Shown piece after piece: positions 38,388-49,247 of a stretch of DNA of 64,000 nt. Below the pieces are notes generated by a model. The model saw only the letters and a program-made list of their open reading frames with translations. It did no database searches and had not been told where the DNA came from. Where the stretch lies: the NCBI GenBank assembly GCA_035623075.1, contig DASPUC010000029.1, positions 1 to 64,000 of the forward strand. Reading direction: 5' to 3'. This DNA comes from Nitrospiraceae bacterium. Lineage in GTDB: Bacteria > Nitrospirota > Nitrospiria > Nitrospirales > Nitrospiraceae. The position numbers and the translations under genes are program-made. The stretch's first letter is position 1, and each line of letters begins with the position of its first letter.

Positions 38388-38637
38388 GCTGTGACGAGGA
38401 ATAGTACGCGCCTCGGACGGAAACAAGAGAGCTGGTGGATGGTGTGAACCAGCCCGTTGAGCGCGGAACTCGCCTCTGAGCCGAATCCGTGAACCGAGAG
38501 TAGCGGATTCCGTCTTGCCCCCGTAACGGGCCGAATCGAGGGTGATGAACGGCAAAACCAGCCGTCCATGACCGAACCAGGGTGGTACCACGGAGTGCGT
38601 AGAGCCTTCGTCCCTGTCTGATGGGATGGAGGCTTTT
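38388..38637 (+). promoter_or_regulatory. Leucyl T-box riboswitch upstream of leuA
   Basis: The T-box sequence AGGGTGGTACCACG lies at 38579-38592. Stem I holds AGAGAGCTGGTGG with ACCAGC closing the apical part, and the specifier codon CTC (Leu) at 38469-38471 in the usual GAA-CTC context. A stem pairs 38483-38489 with 38504-38510. The terminator pairs AGCCTTCGTCCC (38603-38614) with GGGATGGAGGCT (38623-38634), followed by T, and its 5' arm can instead pair with the T-box. Uncharged tRNA-Leu should allow readthrough into leuA. Confidence 0.9.
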
Positions 38638-38643
38638 GTGCTT

Positions 38644-38812
38644 CAAGCTGCTGAAAAAGCCTTCCTGCCTCGTTCTCAGTCGTTCGAACCCCTCGACGTA
38701 GCGAACATGTACGCCTCGGGGTTCTCTCTCCCTGCGGCCTTGCTTGGGAAACGGTGCGTCTCGGCGCGCCAAGGGTGGGCGGGTAAGAAGCAAGAACTTT
38801 TTGAGCAGCTTG
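38644..38812. repeat. MITE-like repeat with terminal inverted repeats
   Basis: CAAGCTGCTGAAAAAG (38644-38659) and CTTTTTGAGCAGCTTG (38797-38812) are inverted copies matching at 15 of 16 bases. An inner hairpin pairs GAACCCC (38686-38692) with GGGGTTC (38718-38724). The 169-bp unit has no gene of its own. I recall similar structured repeats (CTTTTTGAGCA, CTGCGGCCTTGCT) from Nitrospira intergenic regions, which would make it a dispersed family. It separates the T-box terminator from leuA. Confidence 0.65.
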
Positions 38813-38830
38813 TCGAGTGGGAGGTGTGAC

Positions 38831-40378
38831 ATGACACGTATGATACGGATTTTCGATACGACGTTGCGAGACGGAGAACAATCTCCCGGCGCCAGCATGA
38901 ACGTAGAAGAAAAAATTATGGTGGCGAAGCAACTGGCGCATCTCGGCGTTGACATTATCGAAGCCGGGTTTGCCTACAGTTCTCCCGGCGACTTCGAGGC
39001 AGTGAGGCGGATCGCACAGGAGGTGGAAGGGCCGACGATCTGCAGTTTGGCACGGGCCCGCCCGGAGGATATTGATCGAGCGTGGGACGCGCTCAAAGGG
39101 GCGCCAAAAATCCGGATTCACACCTTCCTCTCCACATCGGACATTCATTTGAAACACCAGTTTCGTATGACCCGTGAGGAAGCGAAGAAACGTGCGGTTG
39201 AGATGGTCCAGCGGGCGAGAGGGTACGTCGATGATGTCGAATTCTCACCGATGGATGCGAGTCGGTCCGACCCGGCCTATCTCTATGAGGTTATCGAAGC
39301 GGTGATCGCGGCCGGAGCTGGGACCGTCAATATCCCGGATACCGTCGGCTATGCGATTCCGCAGGAATTCGGCCAGCTGATTCGGGGTATTCGTGACAAG
39401 GTGCCAAATAGTGCGAAGGCTGTGATCTCGATCCATTGCCACAACGACTTAGGATTGGCTGTGGCCAATAGCTTGGCGGCTGTGCTTGAGGGAGCCGGTC
39501 AAATCGAATGCACGGTCAATGGGATCGGCGAACGAGCCGGCAATACTTCCTTGGAGGAAGTCGTCATGGGACTCCGGACGAGAAAAGATCTCTACCATGC
39601 CGACACACAGGTTCGTTCAGAAGAGATTTCCAAGACCAGCAGGCTTGTGAGCAAGATTACCGGGATGGTCGTGCAACCCAATAAGGCCATCGTGGGCGCG
39701 AATGCGTTTGCGCATACTTCGGGCATTCACCAGGATGGACTGCTGAAGGACAAGACGACCTATGAAATTATGCGGCCGGAATCGATCGGGTTGATCGAGA
39801 GCAAGATGGTGATGGGCAAGCTTTCCGGCCGGCATGCATTTAGACAACGACTCGAAGAACTGGGATACAAATTGACGGATGAGGAGATTAACCATGCCTT
39901 CGAACGGTTCAAGAAGTTGGCCGATCAGAAGAAAGAGATCTACGAGGAAGATATTGAAGTCATTGTTTCTGAAGAGTTGGCGAAGATGGCGGAGCGGATG
40001 AGGCTCAAGTCGTTCCACGTTGAGAGCGGCACGGATCGTGTACCGACTGCGATGGTCGAACTCGAAATAGACGGACGGTCTGTGAAACAAACCGGGACCG
40101 GCGATGGGCCGGTTGACGCGGTGTATCGTACCATCGCGGCGATGACTCAGACAAAGAGCAAGCTCCTCATGTATGCGGTGAAAGCGATTACGGGGGGGAC
40201 CGATGCCCAGGGTGAAGTTTCGGTAAGAGTTCAAGAGGATGGACGCACAGTATCCGGCCACGGAGCCGATACGGATATCATCGCAGCATCGGCAAGGGCC
40301 TACCTCAACGCGCTGAACAAGCTCGCGTATTTGGCAGCGAAGCAAGCGCAAGGCGAGCAGAAGGTGAACTTGATTTGA
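38831..40378 (+). CDS. leuA: 2-isopropylmalate synthase
   Basis: From the ATG at 38831 (GGGAGGTG 5 bases upstream) the protein has 515 residues. The catalytic barrel begins RIFDTTLRDGEQSPGASM; the metal motif is AVISIHCHNDLGLAVANSLA; the C-terminal LeuA dimer domain gives leucine feedback inhibition (VKAITGGTDAQGEVSVRVQE). It commits 2-oxoisovalerate to leucine. The open frame upstream of 38831 runs through the repeat and is not coding. Confidence 0.95.
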   Translation: MTRMIRIFDTTLRDGEQSPGASMNVEEKIMVAKQLAHLGVDIIEAGFAYSSPGDFEAVRRIAQEVEGPTICSLARARPEDIDRAWDALKGAPKIRIHTFLSTSDIHLKHQFRMTREEAKKRAVEMVQRARGYVDDVEFSPMDASRSDPAYLYEVIEAVIAAGAGTVNIPDTVGYAIPQEFGQLIRGIRDKVPNSAKAVISIHCHNDLGLAVANSLAAVLEGAGQIECTVNGIGERAGNTSLEEVVMGLRTRKDLYHADTQVRSEEISKTSRLVSKITGMVVQPNKAIVGANAFAHTSGIHQDGLLKDKTTYEIMRPESIGLIESKMVMGKLSGRHAFRQRLEELGYKLTDEEINHAFERFKKLADQKKEIYEEDIEVIVSEELAKMAERMRLKSFHVESGTDRVPTAMVELEIDGRSVKQTGTGDGPVDAVYRTIAAMTQTKSKLLMYAVKAITGGTDAQGEVSVRVQEDGRTVSGHGADTDIIAASARAYLNALNKLAYLAAKQAQGEQKVNLI

Positions 40379-40447
40379 GAAGTGGCGCCACGGTAGAGTG
40401 CGCGAATAACTTGAGGAATGCTGCTGCAGGAGTGAGAGGGCGCACTC

Positions 40448-40810
40448 GTGTTCAAGGTCACACCATTAGAGCGCCCAGTGTTTTTAGCCGGCGACCATAC
40501 CCGTCTACGGGAGATCTTCCATCCAGCTAAGCACCAGCTGAAACTGGGTTATAGCCTTGCCCATGGGACGTTGGGACCAGGTCAACGGTCCAGGCGGCAC
40601 GTCTTGGCTTCTTCGGAAGTCTACTATTTCATTGTCGGTCAAGGACGTTTCATGATCCATGATCAGGTCATCGCGGTTGAGGCTGGGACGACGCTCTATG
40701 TGCCTCCAGGAGAGACCCAGTCACTGGAGAATACCGGAAGTATTGATATCGAGTTTCTCTGCCTCGTCGATCCTGCGTGGAAGCCGGAAGACGAAGTGAT
40801 TCTGGAGTAG
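40448..40810 (+). CDS. Cupin-fold protein
   Basis: This 120-residue protein starts at GTG. It has a single cupin barrel: motif 1 around RRHVLASSEVYYFIVGQGRF and motif 2 around VPPGETQSLENTGSIDIEFL. Motif 1 keeps a His and a Glu but motif 2 lacks the usual His (GETQS), so metal binding is uncertain. It is located between leuA and leuB, with a possible regulatory or sugar-isomerase-like role; function is not clear. Confidence 0.78.
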   Translation: MFKVTPLERPVFLAGDHTRLREIFHPAKHQLKLGYSLAHGTLGPGQRSRRHVLASSEVYYFIVGQGRFMIHDQVIAVEAGTTLYVPPGETQSLENTGSIDIEFLCLVDPAWKPEDEVILE

Positions 40811-40846
40811 AGGGTTGGTTCTAGGAACAAGAGGGAGATGGGCACT

Positions 40847-41920
40847 GTGAAAGCGAAAATTGCAGTCTTGGCTGGTGACGGAGTCGGACGGGAGATCGTT
40901 CCCGAGGCTGTCAAGGTTCTCAAAGTCGTGGCTGAGAAATTTGGCCATAGCTTTGAATTTGCCACGGGCGATGTTGGTGGGCAAGCCATCGATAAGGTCG
41001 GAGTTCCCCTGCCTCAAGATACGCTGGCCCTGGCCAAGCAGAGTGATGCCGTCCTCCTAGGGGCAGTCGGTGGTCCGAAGTGGGAAGGGCTCGAATACAG
41101 TCTGCGACCAGAACGAGCACTCCTAGGCTTGCGTGAGCATCTGGGTCTATATGCGAACCTGAGGCCGGCAAAGTTATACCCAATGTTGGCCGACGCCTCG
41201 TCCTTGAGACGTGAGATCATCGAAGGAATCGACATTCTCGTAGTCCGGGAATTGACCGGCGGCATCTATTTTGGCAAGCCCAAAGGCATCGAGAAGCTGC
41301 CGAATGGAGAAGAGCGGGGGATCAACACGGAAATCTATACGACGGCGGAAATCAAACGCATTGCAAAAGTCGCGTTCGACGCTGCGAGAAAACGGCGCAA
41401 GAAAGTGACATCGGTCGATAAAGCGAATGTCCTGGAGTCGTCCGAACTCTGGCGCCGAATCGTGAGTGATGTTCAGACGCAATACCCGGATGTCGAGCTT
41501 AACCATATATACGTGGATAATGCAGCGATGCAGCTCGTGCGCAATCCACGGCAGTTCGACGTGATGCTGTGCAATAACATGTTCGGTGATATCCTGAGCG
41601 ACGAAGCGGCCATGTTGACCGGTTCGATCGGCATGTTGCCCTCGGCGAGCGTGGGGGCTCAGGTGGGACTGTTTGAGCCAATACATGGAAGCGCTCCTGA
41701 TATTGCCGGCAAGAATATCGCGAATCCCATCGCTACGATTGCGTCGGCCGCCATGATGCTGTCCTATGCCTTCCAACTCGATAAGGAAGCGGAGGCGATC
41801 GAGCAGGCGATTGTAAAGACCCTGGATCTCGGCTATCGGACAAAGGACATTCAGGGACCCGGCGCCCGCGTCGTCGGTACGAGTGAGATGGGTGATGCGA
41901 TTCTGCGAAATCTCAATTAA
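40847..41920 (+). CDS. leuB: 3-isopropylmalate dehydrogenase
   Basis: The GTG at 40847 has GGGAG 9 bases upstream and gives 357 residues; the ATG at 40838 is too close to that site. The protein begins [20 protein letters not shown] and contains ENLRP-type contacts, [15 protein letters not shown] and [19 protein letters not shown]. It oxidatively decarboxylates 3-isopropylmalate with NAD. The leuCD genes for the intermediate step are not in this window. Confidence 0.94.
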   Translation: MKAKIAVLAGDGVGREIVPEAVKVLKVVAEKFGHSFEFATGDVGGQAIDKVGVPLPQDTLALAKQSDAVLLGAVGGPKWEGLEYSLRPERALLGLREHLGLYANLRPAKLYPMLADASSLRREIIEGIDILVVRELTGGIYFGKPKGIEKLPNGEERGINTEIYTTAEIKRIAKVAFDAARKRRKKVTSVDKANVLESSELWRRIVSDVQTQYPDVELNHIYVDNAAMQLVRNPRQFDVMLCNNMFGDILSDEAAMLTGSIGMLPSASVGAQVGLFEPIHGSAPDIAGKNIANPIATIASAAMMLSYAFQLDKEAEAIEQAIVKTLDLGYRTKDIQGPGARVVGTSEMGDAILRNLN

Positions 41921-41940
41921 GGGTTGGTAACGGAACGCTA

Positions 41941-43149
41941 ATGGGCACCACAAGCAAAGTGGGACGGATTGTGACGGTCGCCGGTATCGGGGACCCCGGA
42001 TGGTCCGGTGATGGCCGTGCGGCGGTTGCCGCCCTTCTGAATGAACCGAAGCATGTCACGATCGACAACCACGGGAACATTTTCATTGCCGATTCCGAGA
42101 ATCACGTGGTGCGACGAATTGAGCGGATGACCGGACTGATCAGTACCGTGGCTGGGTCTGCTCAAGGAGCGACGGCCCTTCCCCAGACAGGGATTGGGAC
42201 TGGGCCAGGAGAAATTGAAAGCTCGGACCCTCTGGCTGATGGGGAAGTAACCGGGTCTCATCAATTCGCCCAACAAACCGATCTGAGCGGGACCGTGCGA
42301 TATATTGTCAACGCTACCGCAGTTGCAACAAGGTTCGGTGGCGATGGCGGTCCGGCAGTCGAAGCGCTCTTGAATTTTCCGACTGCTGTTGCGGTTGATC
42401 GGGACGGCTATCTCTATATCGCGGATACGATGAATCATCGGGTTCGTCGCGTGGATACGATGAATGGAATGATCGCGACAGTGGCTGGAACAGGACAATC
42501 ACGATATGCTGGCGATGGGGGCGCTGCGACGGCTGCTGCGCTCAATGAGCCGGCGGCTTTGGCGATCAGCGAGAAGGACATTCTCTACGTTGCGGATCAA
42601 AGCAACAATCGAGTGCGCGCAGTGGACTTGATCACAGGATTGATCCGCACCGTCGCGGGGACCGGAACAGCCGGGTATAATGGAGACGGAATTCCCGCTA
42701 CCGAAGCGAGTCTTGCTGGACCAAGCGGCTTGGCGTTGGACTCCGATGGAACCCTGTATATCGCCGATACCTTCAACGGCCGGATCCGTGCAGTCGACTC
42801 TGCGACCGGTCTGATCAGGACCGTCGTGGGCGATGGAGGTGAATATCGGTATCAGGGGCCAACTGAGCCTACTTCCCCCAGTCTTTCGCGCCCATCCGGT
42901 ATTGCCCTTGACCTGCGAGGCAACCTCTACATAACGGATTCGGACAATCACCTTATCAGGCGATGGAATCGTACCACCGGACAGCTTGAACGGGTGGCTG
43001 GACAAGGAGCGGCCCGGTATGGAGGGGATGGAGGTTCCGCCTTGGACGCGAGTCTGAGCTATCCTTTTGGAATTGTCATCGATCAGTCCGGATATCTCTT
43101 TGTGGCCGACACCTTTAATCACCGCATCAGAGAAATCGAACAGCCGTAG
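41941..43149 (+). CDS. NHL-repeat beta-propeller protein
   Basis: This 402-residue protein has about six NHL-type repeats, each with a TVAG-G-G-GDG start and a LYIADTxNHRVRRVD end (for example ISTVAGS, IATVAGTG, IRTVAGTG, IRTVVGDG, LERVAGQG). It should fold as a six-bladed propeller. No signal peptide is visible in the first 40 residues, unusual for this group. A possible upstream start was not found. Binding partners are unknown. It is placed between leuB and asd. Confidence 0.85.
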   Translation: MGTTSKVGRIVTVAGIGDPGWSGDGRAAVAALLNEPKHVTIDNHGNIFIADSENHVVRRIERMTGLISTVAGSAQGATALPQTGIGTGPGEIESSDPLADGEVTGSHQFAQQTDLSGTVRYIVNATAVATRFGGDGGPAVEALLNFPTAVAVDRDGYLYIADTMNHRVRRVDTMNGMIATVAGTGQSRYAGDGGAATAAALNEPAALAISEKDILYVADQSNNRVRAVDLITGLIRTVAGTGTAGYNGDGIPATEASLAGPSGLALDSDGTLYIADTFNGRIRAVDSATGLIRTVVGDGGEYRYQGPTEPTSPSLSRPSGIALDLRGNLYITDSDNHLIRRWNRTTGQLERVAGQGAARYGGDGGSALDASLSYPFGIVIDQSGYLFVADTFNHRIREIEQP

Positions 43150-43160
43150 GATCGGGATCC

Positions 43161-44186
43161 ATGTTGAAGAAGAAATCATCGTACGTCGTCGCGATCATCG
43201 GGGCTACTGGTGCGGTCGGGAAGGAATCTCTCGACATCCTGGAAGAACGGAAGTTCCCGCTCGAATCGTTGCGCCTGTTCGCCTCGAAACGATCGGCCGG
43301 CGAAGTGATGACCTGTCAAGACAGGGAGTGGAAGGTCGAGGAATTGACGACGACCTCCTCGTTTGCCGGTATCGATATCGCGTTCATTTCTGCCACCGAT
43401 GCGATTAGCCGAGAGTACGGGCCGCGTTTAGCCGCGGCGGGAATCGTCGTCATCGATGATAGCGGCATCTTTCGGATGGAGGCAGATGTCCCGCTGGTCG
43501 TACCTGAGGTCAATGCATCCGCTTTGCAGACGATCCCGCGCGGGATTGTCTCGATACCGAATTGCACCACGACGCCGCTCGTCATGGCACTGAAGCCGCT
43601 TCATGAGGCAGCCGGGATCAAGCGCGTGATCGTGACGACGTTTCAGTCCGTGTCAGGAACCGGTTCGGCGGCGATGAATGAACTTCTCGATCAGACCAGA
43701 GCCTTGATGTCGTTTCGCGACGTGAAAGCTGAGGTCTATCCCTATCAAATTGCGTTCAATCTCCTACCACATATTGGATCATTTTCGGAGGGCGGAGACT
43801 GTTCGGAAGAAGTGAAAATTGTGCGCGAGACGCAAAAGATATTGGATGCTCCCCACTTGCGGGTCACCTCGACGACCGTGCGTGTTCCCGTGATGCGCTG
43901 CCATTCCGAGGCGATCAATATTGAGTTGGAGCGGCCACTGAATCAAAACGAAGCTAGAGCAGCACTGGCGGCGATGCCGGGCGTGATCGTCTATGACGAT
44001 CCTGGGAAAAAGTTGTATCCTATGCCGTTGGACGCAACAGGAAAGGATGAGGTCTTCGTGGGGCGGGTCCGCGAGGATACCACGATCGCCAACGGTCTGA
44101 ACCTCTGGGTGGTATCGGATAATCTCCGCAAAGGAGCGGCGCTCAACGCAGTGCAAATCGCTGAATGCTTGGTGAGAGGTCGATGA
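43161..44186 (+). CDS. asd: Aspartate-semialdehyde dehydrogenase
   Basis: This 341-residue protein has the NADP motif VAIIGATGAVGKESLDILEE and the catalytic Cys in SIPNCTTTPLVMALKPLH, with QSVSGTGSAAMNEL and the His motif RVPVMRCHSEAINIEL. It supplies aspartate semialdehyde for lysine, threonine, methionine and diaminopimelate. The gene overlaps the DUF2905 gene by four bases. Confidence 0.95.
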   Translation: MLKKKSSYVVAIIGATGAVGKESLDILEERKFPLESLRLFASKRSAGEVMTCQDREWKVEELTTTSSFAGIDIAFISATDAISREYGPRLAAAGIVVIDDSGIFRMEADVPLVVPEVNASALQTIPRGIVSIPNCTTTPLVMALKPLHEAAGIKRVIVTTFQSVSGTGSAAMNELLDQTRALMSFRDVKAEVYPYQIAFNLLPHIGSFSEGGDCSEEVKIVRETQKILDAPHLRVTSTTVRVPVMRCHSEAINIELERPLNQNEARAALAAMPGVIVYDDPGKKLYPMPLDATGKDEVFVGRVREDTTIANGLNLWVVSDNLRKGAALNAVQIAECLVRGR

Positions 44187-44437
44187 CGGAATGGGAAAGT
44201 CTCGGCAGGATCTTGATCGCCATTGGGTTGGCCGTGGCCACGGTTGGCGTGTTGATCGTGTTCAGCGACCGGTTCCCAAGCCTCGGTGCGTTATTCGGGT
44301 GGCTCGGCAAGCTTCCCGGTGATGTGTCCATTAAGCGGGACCAATTCTCTTTCCACTTTCCAATAGTTACCAGCCTCGTGCTCAGTGCGGTTCTCAGTCT
44401 GGTATTCTATTTAGTATCATGGTTATTTCGCCGCTAG
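44183..44437 (+). CDS. DUF2905 family membrane protein
   Basis: From the ATG at 44183 (overlapping the asd stop) this 84-residue protein has two transmembrane helices, one near residues 7-27 and one near 60-81. Between them lies the family motif LGKLPGDVSIKRDQFSFHFPI. The function of DUF2905 is unknown. It overlaps the next gene by 19 bases. Confidence 0.88.
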   Translation: MTEWESLGRILIAIGLAVATVGVLIVFSDRFPSLGALFGWLGKLPGDVSIKRDQFSFHFPIVTSLVLSAVLSLVFYLVSWLFRR

Positions 44438-45648
44438 GTCGAGGTAAGCGAGGGCTGGGGCTGGGCCTTGTGGCCGGGGTCCTATTAATGGGTTCCTTGT
44501 CCGGGACGGCAGCGGCCCAGTCCATCCGCGTCCTGCTGTCCGCCGAGGTACTTAGGCTGGATGTCCGCGCGGAGGGGCCGATCTGGATGACGGACTCCAA
44601 GGATCGCGGACAAGCCATCAAGTCCGCGGCACAGATTACGGTCAACGGCAGTGGCTTCTTGCTCAATGGTGTGCGCCTTGCCTCCGAGCAGCTGACTCTT
44701 CGTGCTGGAGAACAAGGGCTCACGCTGATCTATCGCAAGCAAACGGGGAATGGCTATGGAATGAGTGGTTCCGGAAGCGATCCGGGGACGACGGTGCCGG
44801 TGAGCGGATTGGTTCACCTGGTCCGGAAAGGAAACGGGTTTCTCCTCATCAACCAGGTGGATCTTGAAGAATATGTGAAAGGCGTCGTGCCTGCTGAAGT
44901 CAATTCGACATGGCATCCGGAGATGCTCAAATCGCAGGCGGTCGCGGCCCGGACCTACGCCCTCTACCAGCAGATGTTGAGTGCGACCCGGGACTATGAC
45001 GTCGTTGCCACGGTGCAGGATCAGGTCTATCGGGGTAAACACGGCATCGACGTCGGCGTGCAGCAGGCGGTGGAAGCGACGCGCGGCCTAGTAATCACCT
45101 ATCAAAATGCGCCCATCTATGCGGCCTTCTCTTCCACGGCTGCCGGGCTGACCGAAGACGCCATGAATGTTTGGTCGAAGGATCTTCCCTATCTGAAGGG
45201 CGTGGAGTGTCCCTTTGATCTTGAATCGCCGTTCTATCAGTGGAAAGCTTCGTTCAAGATCGATACGCTAGAGCAGAACCTGCGCCAACAGGGTTTTCCC
45301 GTGGGAACAATCGCGACCCTGACGCCGGTGACATTCAGCCGAGCTGGTCGTGTGGCGACGCTCCGAATCCTCCACTCAGGAGGCGAATTGGTCTTGCGTG
45401 GTGAAGATTTACGGAAGGCGATCGGATACTCGCTCGTCCCGAGCACGCAATTTACGGTCGACTCGATCGGTCAAGATATTGTTTTGTCGGGCTATGGAGC
45501 CGGCCATGCTGTGGGTATGTGCCAATGGGGGGCCAAGCAACTGGCCGAACTGGGTTATTCGTATACCACTATTCTCAACTATTACTATCCTGGTACCGAA
45601 CTGCGAAACATGGCGTTGACAAAGCCACCGACCCTGCCGTCCTCCTGA
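44419..45648 (+). CDS. SpoIID/LytB-domain protein (exported)
   Basis: This 409-residue protein has a signal peptide ending near TAAAQS (residue 34). The SpoIID domain contains YVKGVVPAEVNSTWHPEMLK, SQAVAARTYALY and SGYGAGHAVGMCQWGAKQLA. SpoIID is a lytic transglycosylase acting on denuded glycan strands in spore formers. In non-spore-formers such as this one, homologues are presumed to act in peptidoglycan remodelling. Its stop codon overlaps the queA start (TGATG). Confidence 0.88.
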   Translation: MVISPLGRGKRGLGLGLVAGVLLMGSLSGTAAAQSIRVLLSAEVLRLDVRAEGPIWMTDSKDRGQAIKSAAQITVNGSGFLLNGVRLASEQLTLRAGEQGLTLIYRKQTGNGYGMSGSGSDPGTTVPVSGLVHLVRKGNGFLLINQVDLEEYVKGVVPAEVNSTWHPEMLKSQAVAARTYALYQQMLSATRDYDVVATVQDQVYRGKHGIDVGVQQAVEATRGLVITYQNAPIYAAFSSTAAGLTEDAMNVWSKDLPYLKGVECPFDLESPFYQWKASFKIDTLEQNLRQQGFPVGTIATLTPVTFSRAGRVATLRILHSGGELVLRGEDLRKAIGYSLVPSTQFTVDSIGQDIVLSGYGAGHAVGMCQWGAKQLAELGYSYTTILNYYYPGTELRNMALTKPPTLPSS

Positions 45649-46667
45649 TGCAGTTGTCCGAGTTCGACTTCCCGTTTGATTCCTCGCTCGTCGCAATGCA
45701 TCCGGTTCTTCCTCGGGACCGGGCCAGACTGTTGGTCATTAACACGACGGACCAGTCTCTAGCCCACCGCTCCATCAAAGAGCTGCCTGAGCTGTTGAAT
45801 CCGGGCGACTTGTTGGTCGTCAACGACACGAAAGTCCGTGCGGCCCGAGTGGCGGGTTGGAAACGTCCGTCAGGAGTCTCCATTGAGATGCTGTTTGTCA
45901 AGGAGCTGCCCGATCACACGTGGGAGGTGATGGTCAGAGGCAAATTGACGCCAGGACAGATCATTGAGGTTGGTCCAGACGCCCATGTGGTCGTCATCGC
46001 GCGTGAGGCTGACCGGACCACCGTTCGGATCGAGACGGGAGAGGCCGTCCAAGAGTTCTTCCGCTTGTATGGCCGCATGCCGTTGCCGCCATACATCAAG
46101 AGGTCGCCGACAGAGGAGGATTGTGATTGGTACCAGACGGTCTTTGCAAAGGATGAAGGTGCTGTTGCAGCTCCCACAGCGGGGCTTCACTTCACGTCCG
46201 AGCTTCTCGGGCGATTGAAGACCCGGGGCGTCGGATTGACGGCCGTGACCCTGCACGTCGGACCTGGAACTTTCAAGCCGGTTACCGTGGATCGGATCGA
46301 AGACCATCGGATGGGCAGTGAATGGATTGACGTGGGGCCTGAAGCGATTCAGGCCATCGAGTACACCAAGTCGAAGGGAGGAAGAGTGATTGCTGTGGGG
46401 ACCACGGTTGTCCGTGCGTTGGAAACTGCTGTTCAAGGTGGGGAGAAGCTTCAGCCGTATCAGGGCGAGACAAATTTGTTCATTGTACCTGGATTTTCGT
46501 TCAAGGTCGTGAACGCGCTGCTGACGAACTTTCACCTACCGCGCACCACGCTCTTGATGCTCGTGTCCGCACTGGCGGGCAACTCGCTGCTGCGGCACGC
46601 CTATGAAGAGGCCGTGCGTGCCCGCTATCGATTCTACAGTTATGGGGATGCCATGCTGATTTTGTAA
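45648..46667 (+). CDS. queA: S-adenosylmethionine:tRNA ribosyltransferase-isomerase
   Basis: From the ATG at 45648 the protein has 339 residues, beginning MQLSEFDFPFDSSLVAMHP. It includes LVVNDTKVRAARVAG, APTAGLHFTSELL, HVGPGTFKPV and the TNFHLPRTTLLMLVSAL motif. It makes epoxyqueuosine on tRNA. Longer upstream starts lie wholly within the SpoIID gene and are not used. Confidence 0.95.
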   Translation: MQLSEFDFPFDSSLVAMHPVLPRDRARLLVINTTDQSLAHRSIKELPELLNPGDLLVVNDTKVRAARVAGWKRPSGVSIEMLFVKELPDHTWEVMVRGKLTPGQIIEVGPDAHVVVIAREADRTTVRIETGEAVQEFFRLYGRMPLPPYIKRSPTEEDCDWYQTVFAKDEGAVAAPTAGLHFTSELLGRLKTRGVGLTAVTLHVGPGTFKPVTVDRIEDHRMGSEWIDVGPEAIQAIEYTKSKGGRVIAVGTTVVRALETAVQGGEKLQPYQGETNLFIVPGFSFKVVNALLTNFHLPRTTLLMLVSALAGNSLLRHAYEEAVRARYRFYSYGDAMLIL

Positions 46668-46752
46668 GCGGCAAAAGGCCCCGGTGAGTGATTGACGGGA
46701 GGAGACTGCAAATTTGTGGGCCGGTTCCTCTTACAACGGCCCGTGCTTATTT

Positions 46753-47451
46753 CTACAACAGTTCCCGATGTATCTTAATCGGAAGTCTTGCTTTGAGAGC
46801 CTCGGTGTACGCCGTCAGCGCTCGTTGTTGTTTCTGAAACAGCATGTCTTGCACGGCACGGTCCCGTGCAGCTGTAGCCTTGGCAGGATCGGATTCCGGC
46901 TGCCGAACCATGAGAGCCTGCGCTTCGGCTAGTTCGCTCGGGGTTAATGCCACCGCATCGCGTACCACCATTTTAGCTTTGATCGTCAGAATGTCTTTCG
47001 TCTCCATGGCCTCAAAGACCGACGGAGTCATATGATTGATGGCCAACACTCGGCGGTAGATTTCCGAATCGAACGTTCCGTTCCTTTGGAAGTCCGGTAT
47101 TTTCGTGATCACATCGCGGAGTTCGTCGTTGGAAACCGTCATGCCCATTTCCTTCGCCACGATGAGCCACAAGTTATTTTCGACGAGCTGTTCCACCACA
47201 TATTGTTTAATTGTTTCGTCCTTGAATTCTCCTGGAACTTTTTCTTTGTATACTCGATAGGTGTTTTCATACGCGCGCTTGAATTCATCACGGGACACGG
47301 TGAGATCCCCAACCGAGGCGACCACATTGCCGGATTGCCCACCAAATCCCCACCAACCCATTCCTACGACAAAGGTCACCGCGATGAACCCCATCGCGAC
47401 CGCCAACAGCCACGGAAAACGATCGTGCGTGTACCGGAGTATTTTGATCAT
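46753..47451 (-). CDS. SurA/PpiD-type chaperone without PPIase domain
   Basis: This 232-residue protein has a single N-terminal transmembrane helix (about residues 14-36) and a periplasmic SurA-N-like domain (VASVGDLTVSRDEFKRAYEN, then IKQYVVEQLVENNLWLIVAK and MTVSNDELRDVITKIPDFQR). No parvulin PPIase domain follows, so it would be a chaperone only, like the core of PpiD. The C-terminus is helical. It lies alone on the minus strand between queA and the RDD gene. Confidence 0.8.
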   Translation of the reverse strand: MIKILRYTHDRFPWLLAVAMGFIAVTFVVGMGWWGFGGQSGNVVASVGDLTVSRDEFKRAYENTYRVYKEKVPGEFKDETIKQYVVEQLVENNLWLIVAKEMGMTVSNDELRDVITKIPDFQRNGTFDSEIYRRVLAINHMTPSVFEAMETKDILTIKAKMVVRDAVALTPSELAEAQALMVRQPESDPAKATAARDRAVQDMLFQKQQRALTAYTEALKARLPIKIHRELL

Positions 47452-47627
47452 GCGTGCTCTCGCACAGGTTGTCTGATGAGCCGACGCCTGCGGATTCTAC
47501 TCAGGGAATTTTTCAAACGCAAGGGACGACGATCCGGTTTGCGCCGCGTTCGAACAAACCGTGAATACGCATGCGGGAGACTGGTTGAGACGGGGCTCTT
47601 GCCCAGATGACAAAGAACGGTCTTTAT

Positions 47628-47656
47628 TTGTGCTCGATCGGGCAATTTGTTATACT
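47628..47656 (+). promoter_or_regulatory. Candidate promoter of the RDD-mre operon
   Basis: TATACT (47651-47656) is a good -10 box. The -35 position reads TTGTGC (47628-47633), a weak match, with a 17-base spacer. Confidence 0.5.
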
Positions 47657-47681
47657 TTGCCACTAATTACGAGGAGAGCCT

Positions 47682-49234
<1,553 letters not shown>

Positions 49235-49247
49235 GGTTCCATCCTTC

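Noticed and set aside
38644-38812. Kinship of the ilvB-leader hairpin (33375-33400) with the MITE ends
   Set aside because: Both contain a TCAG-type sequence with an A or T run, but the shared stretch is too short to claim common origin.
38626-38829. 67-codon frame across the T-box terminator and MITE-like repeat
   Set aside because: It starts within the terminator stem and follows the inverted-repeat structure. No binding site is present.
47032-47610. 192-codon plus-strand frame opposite the PpiD-like gene
   Set aside because: The minus-strand gene has a membrane helix and a recognised domain; the plus-strand frame has neither.
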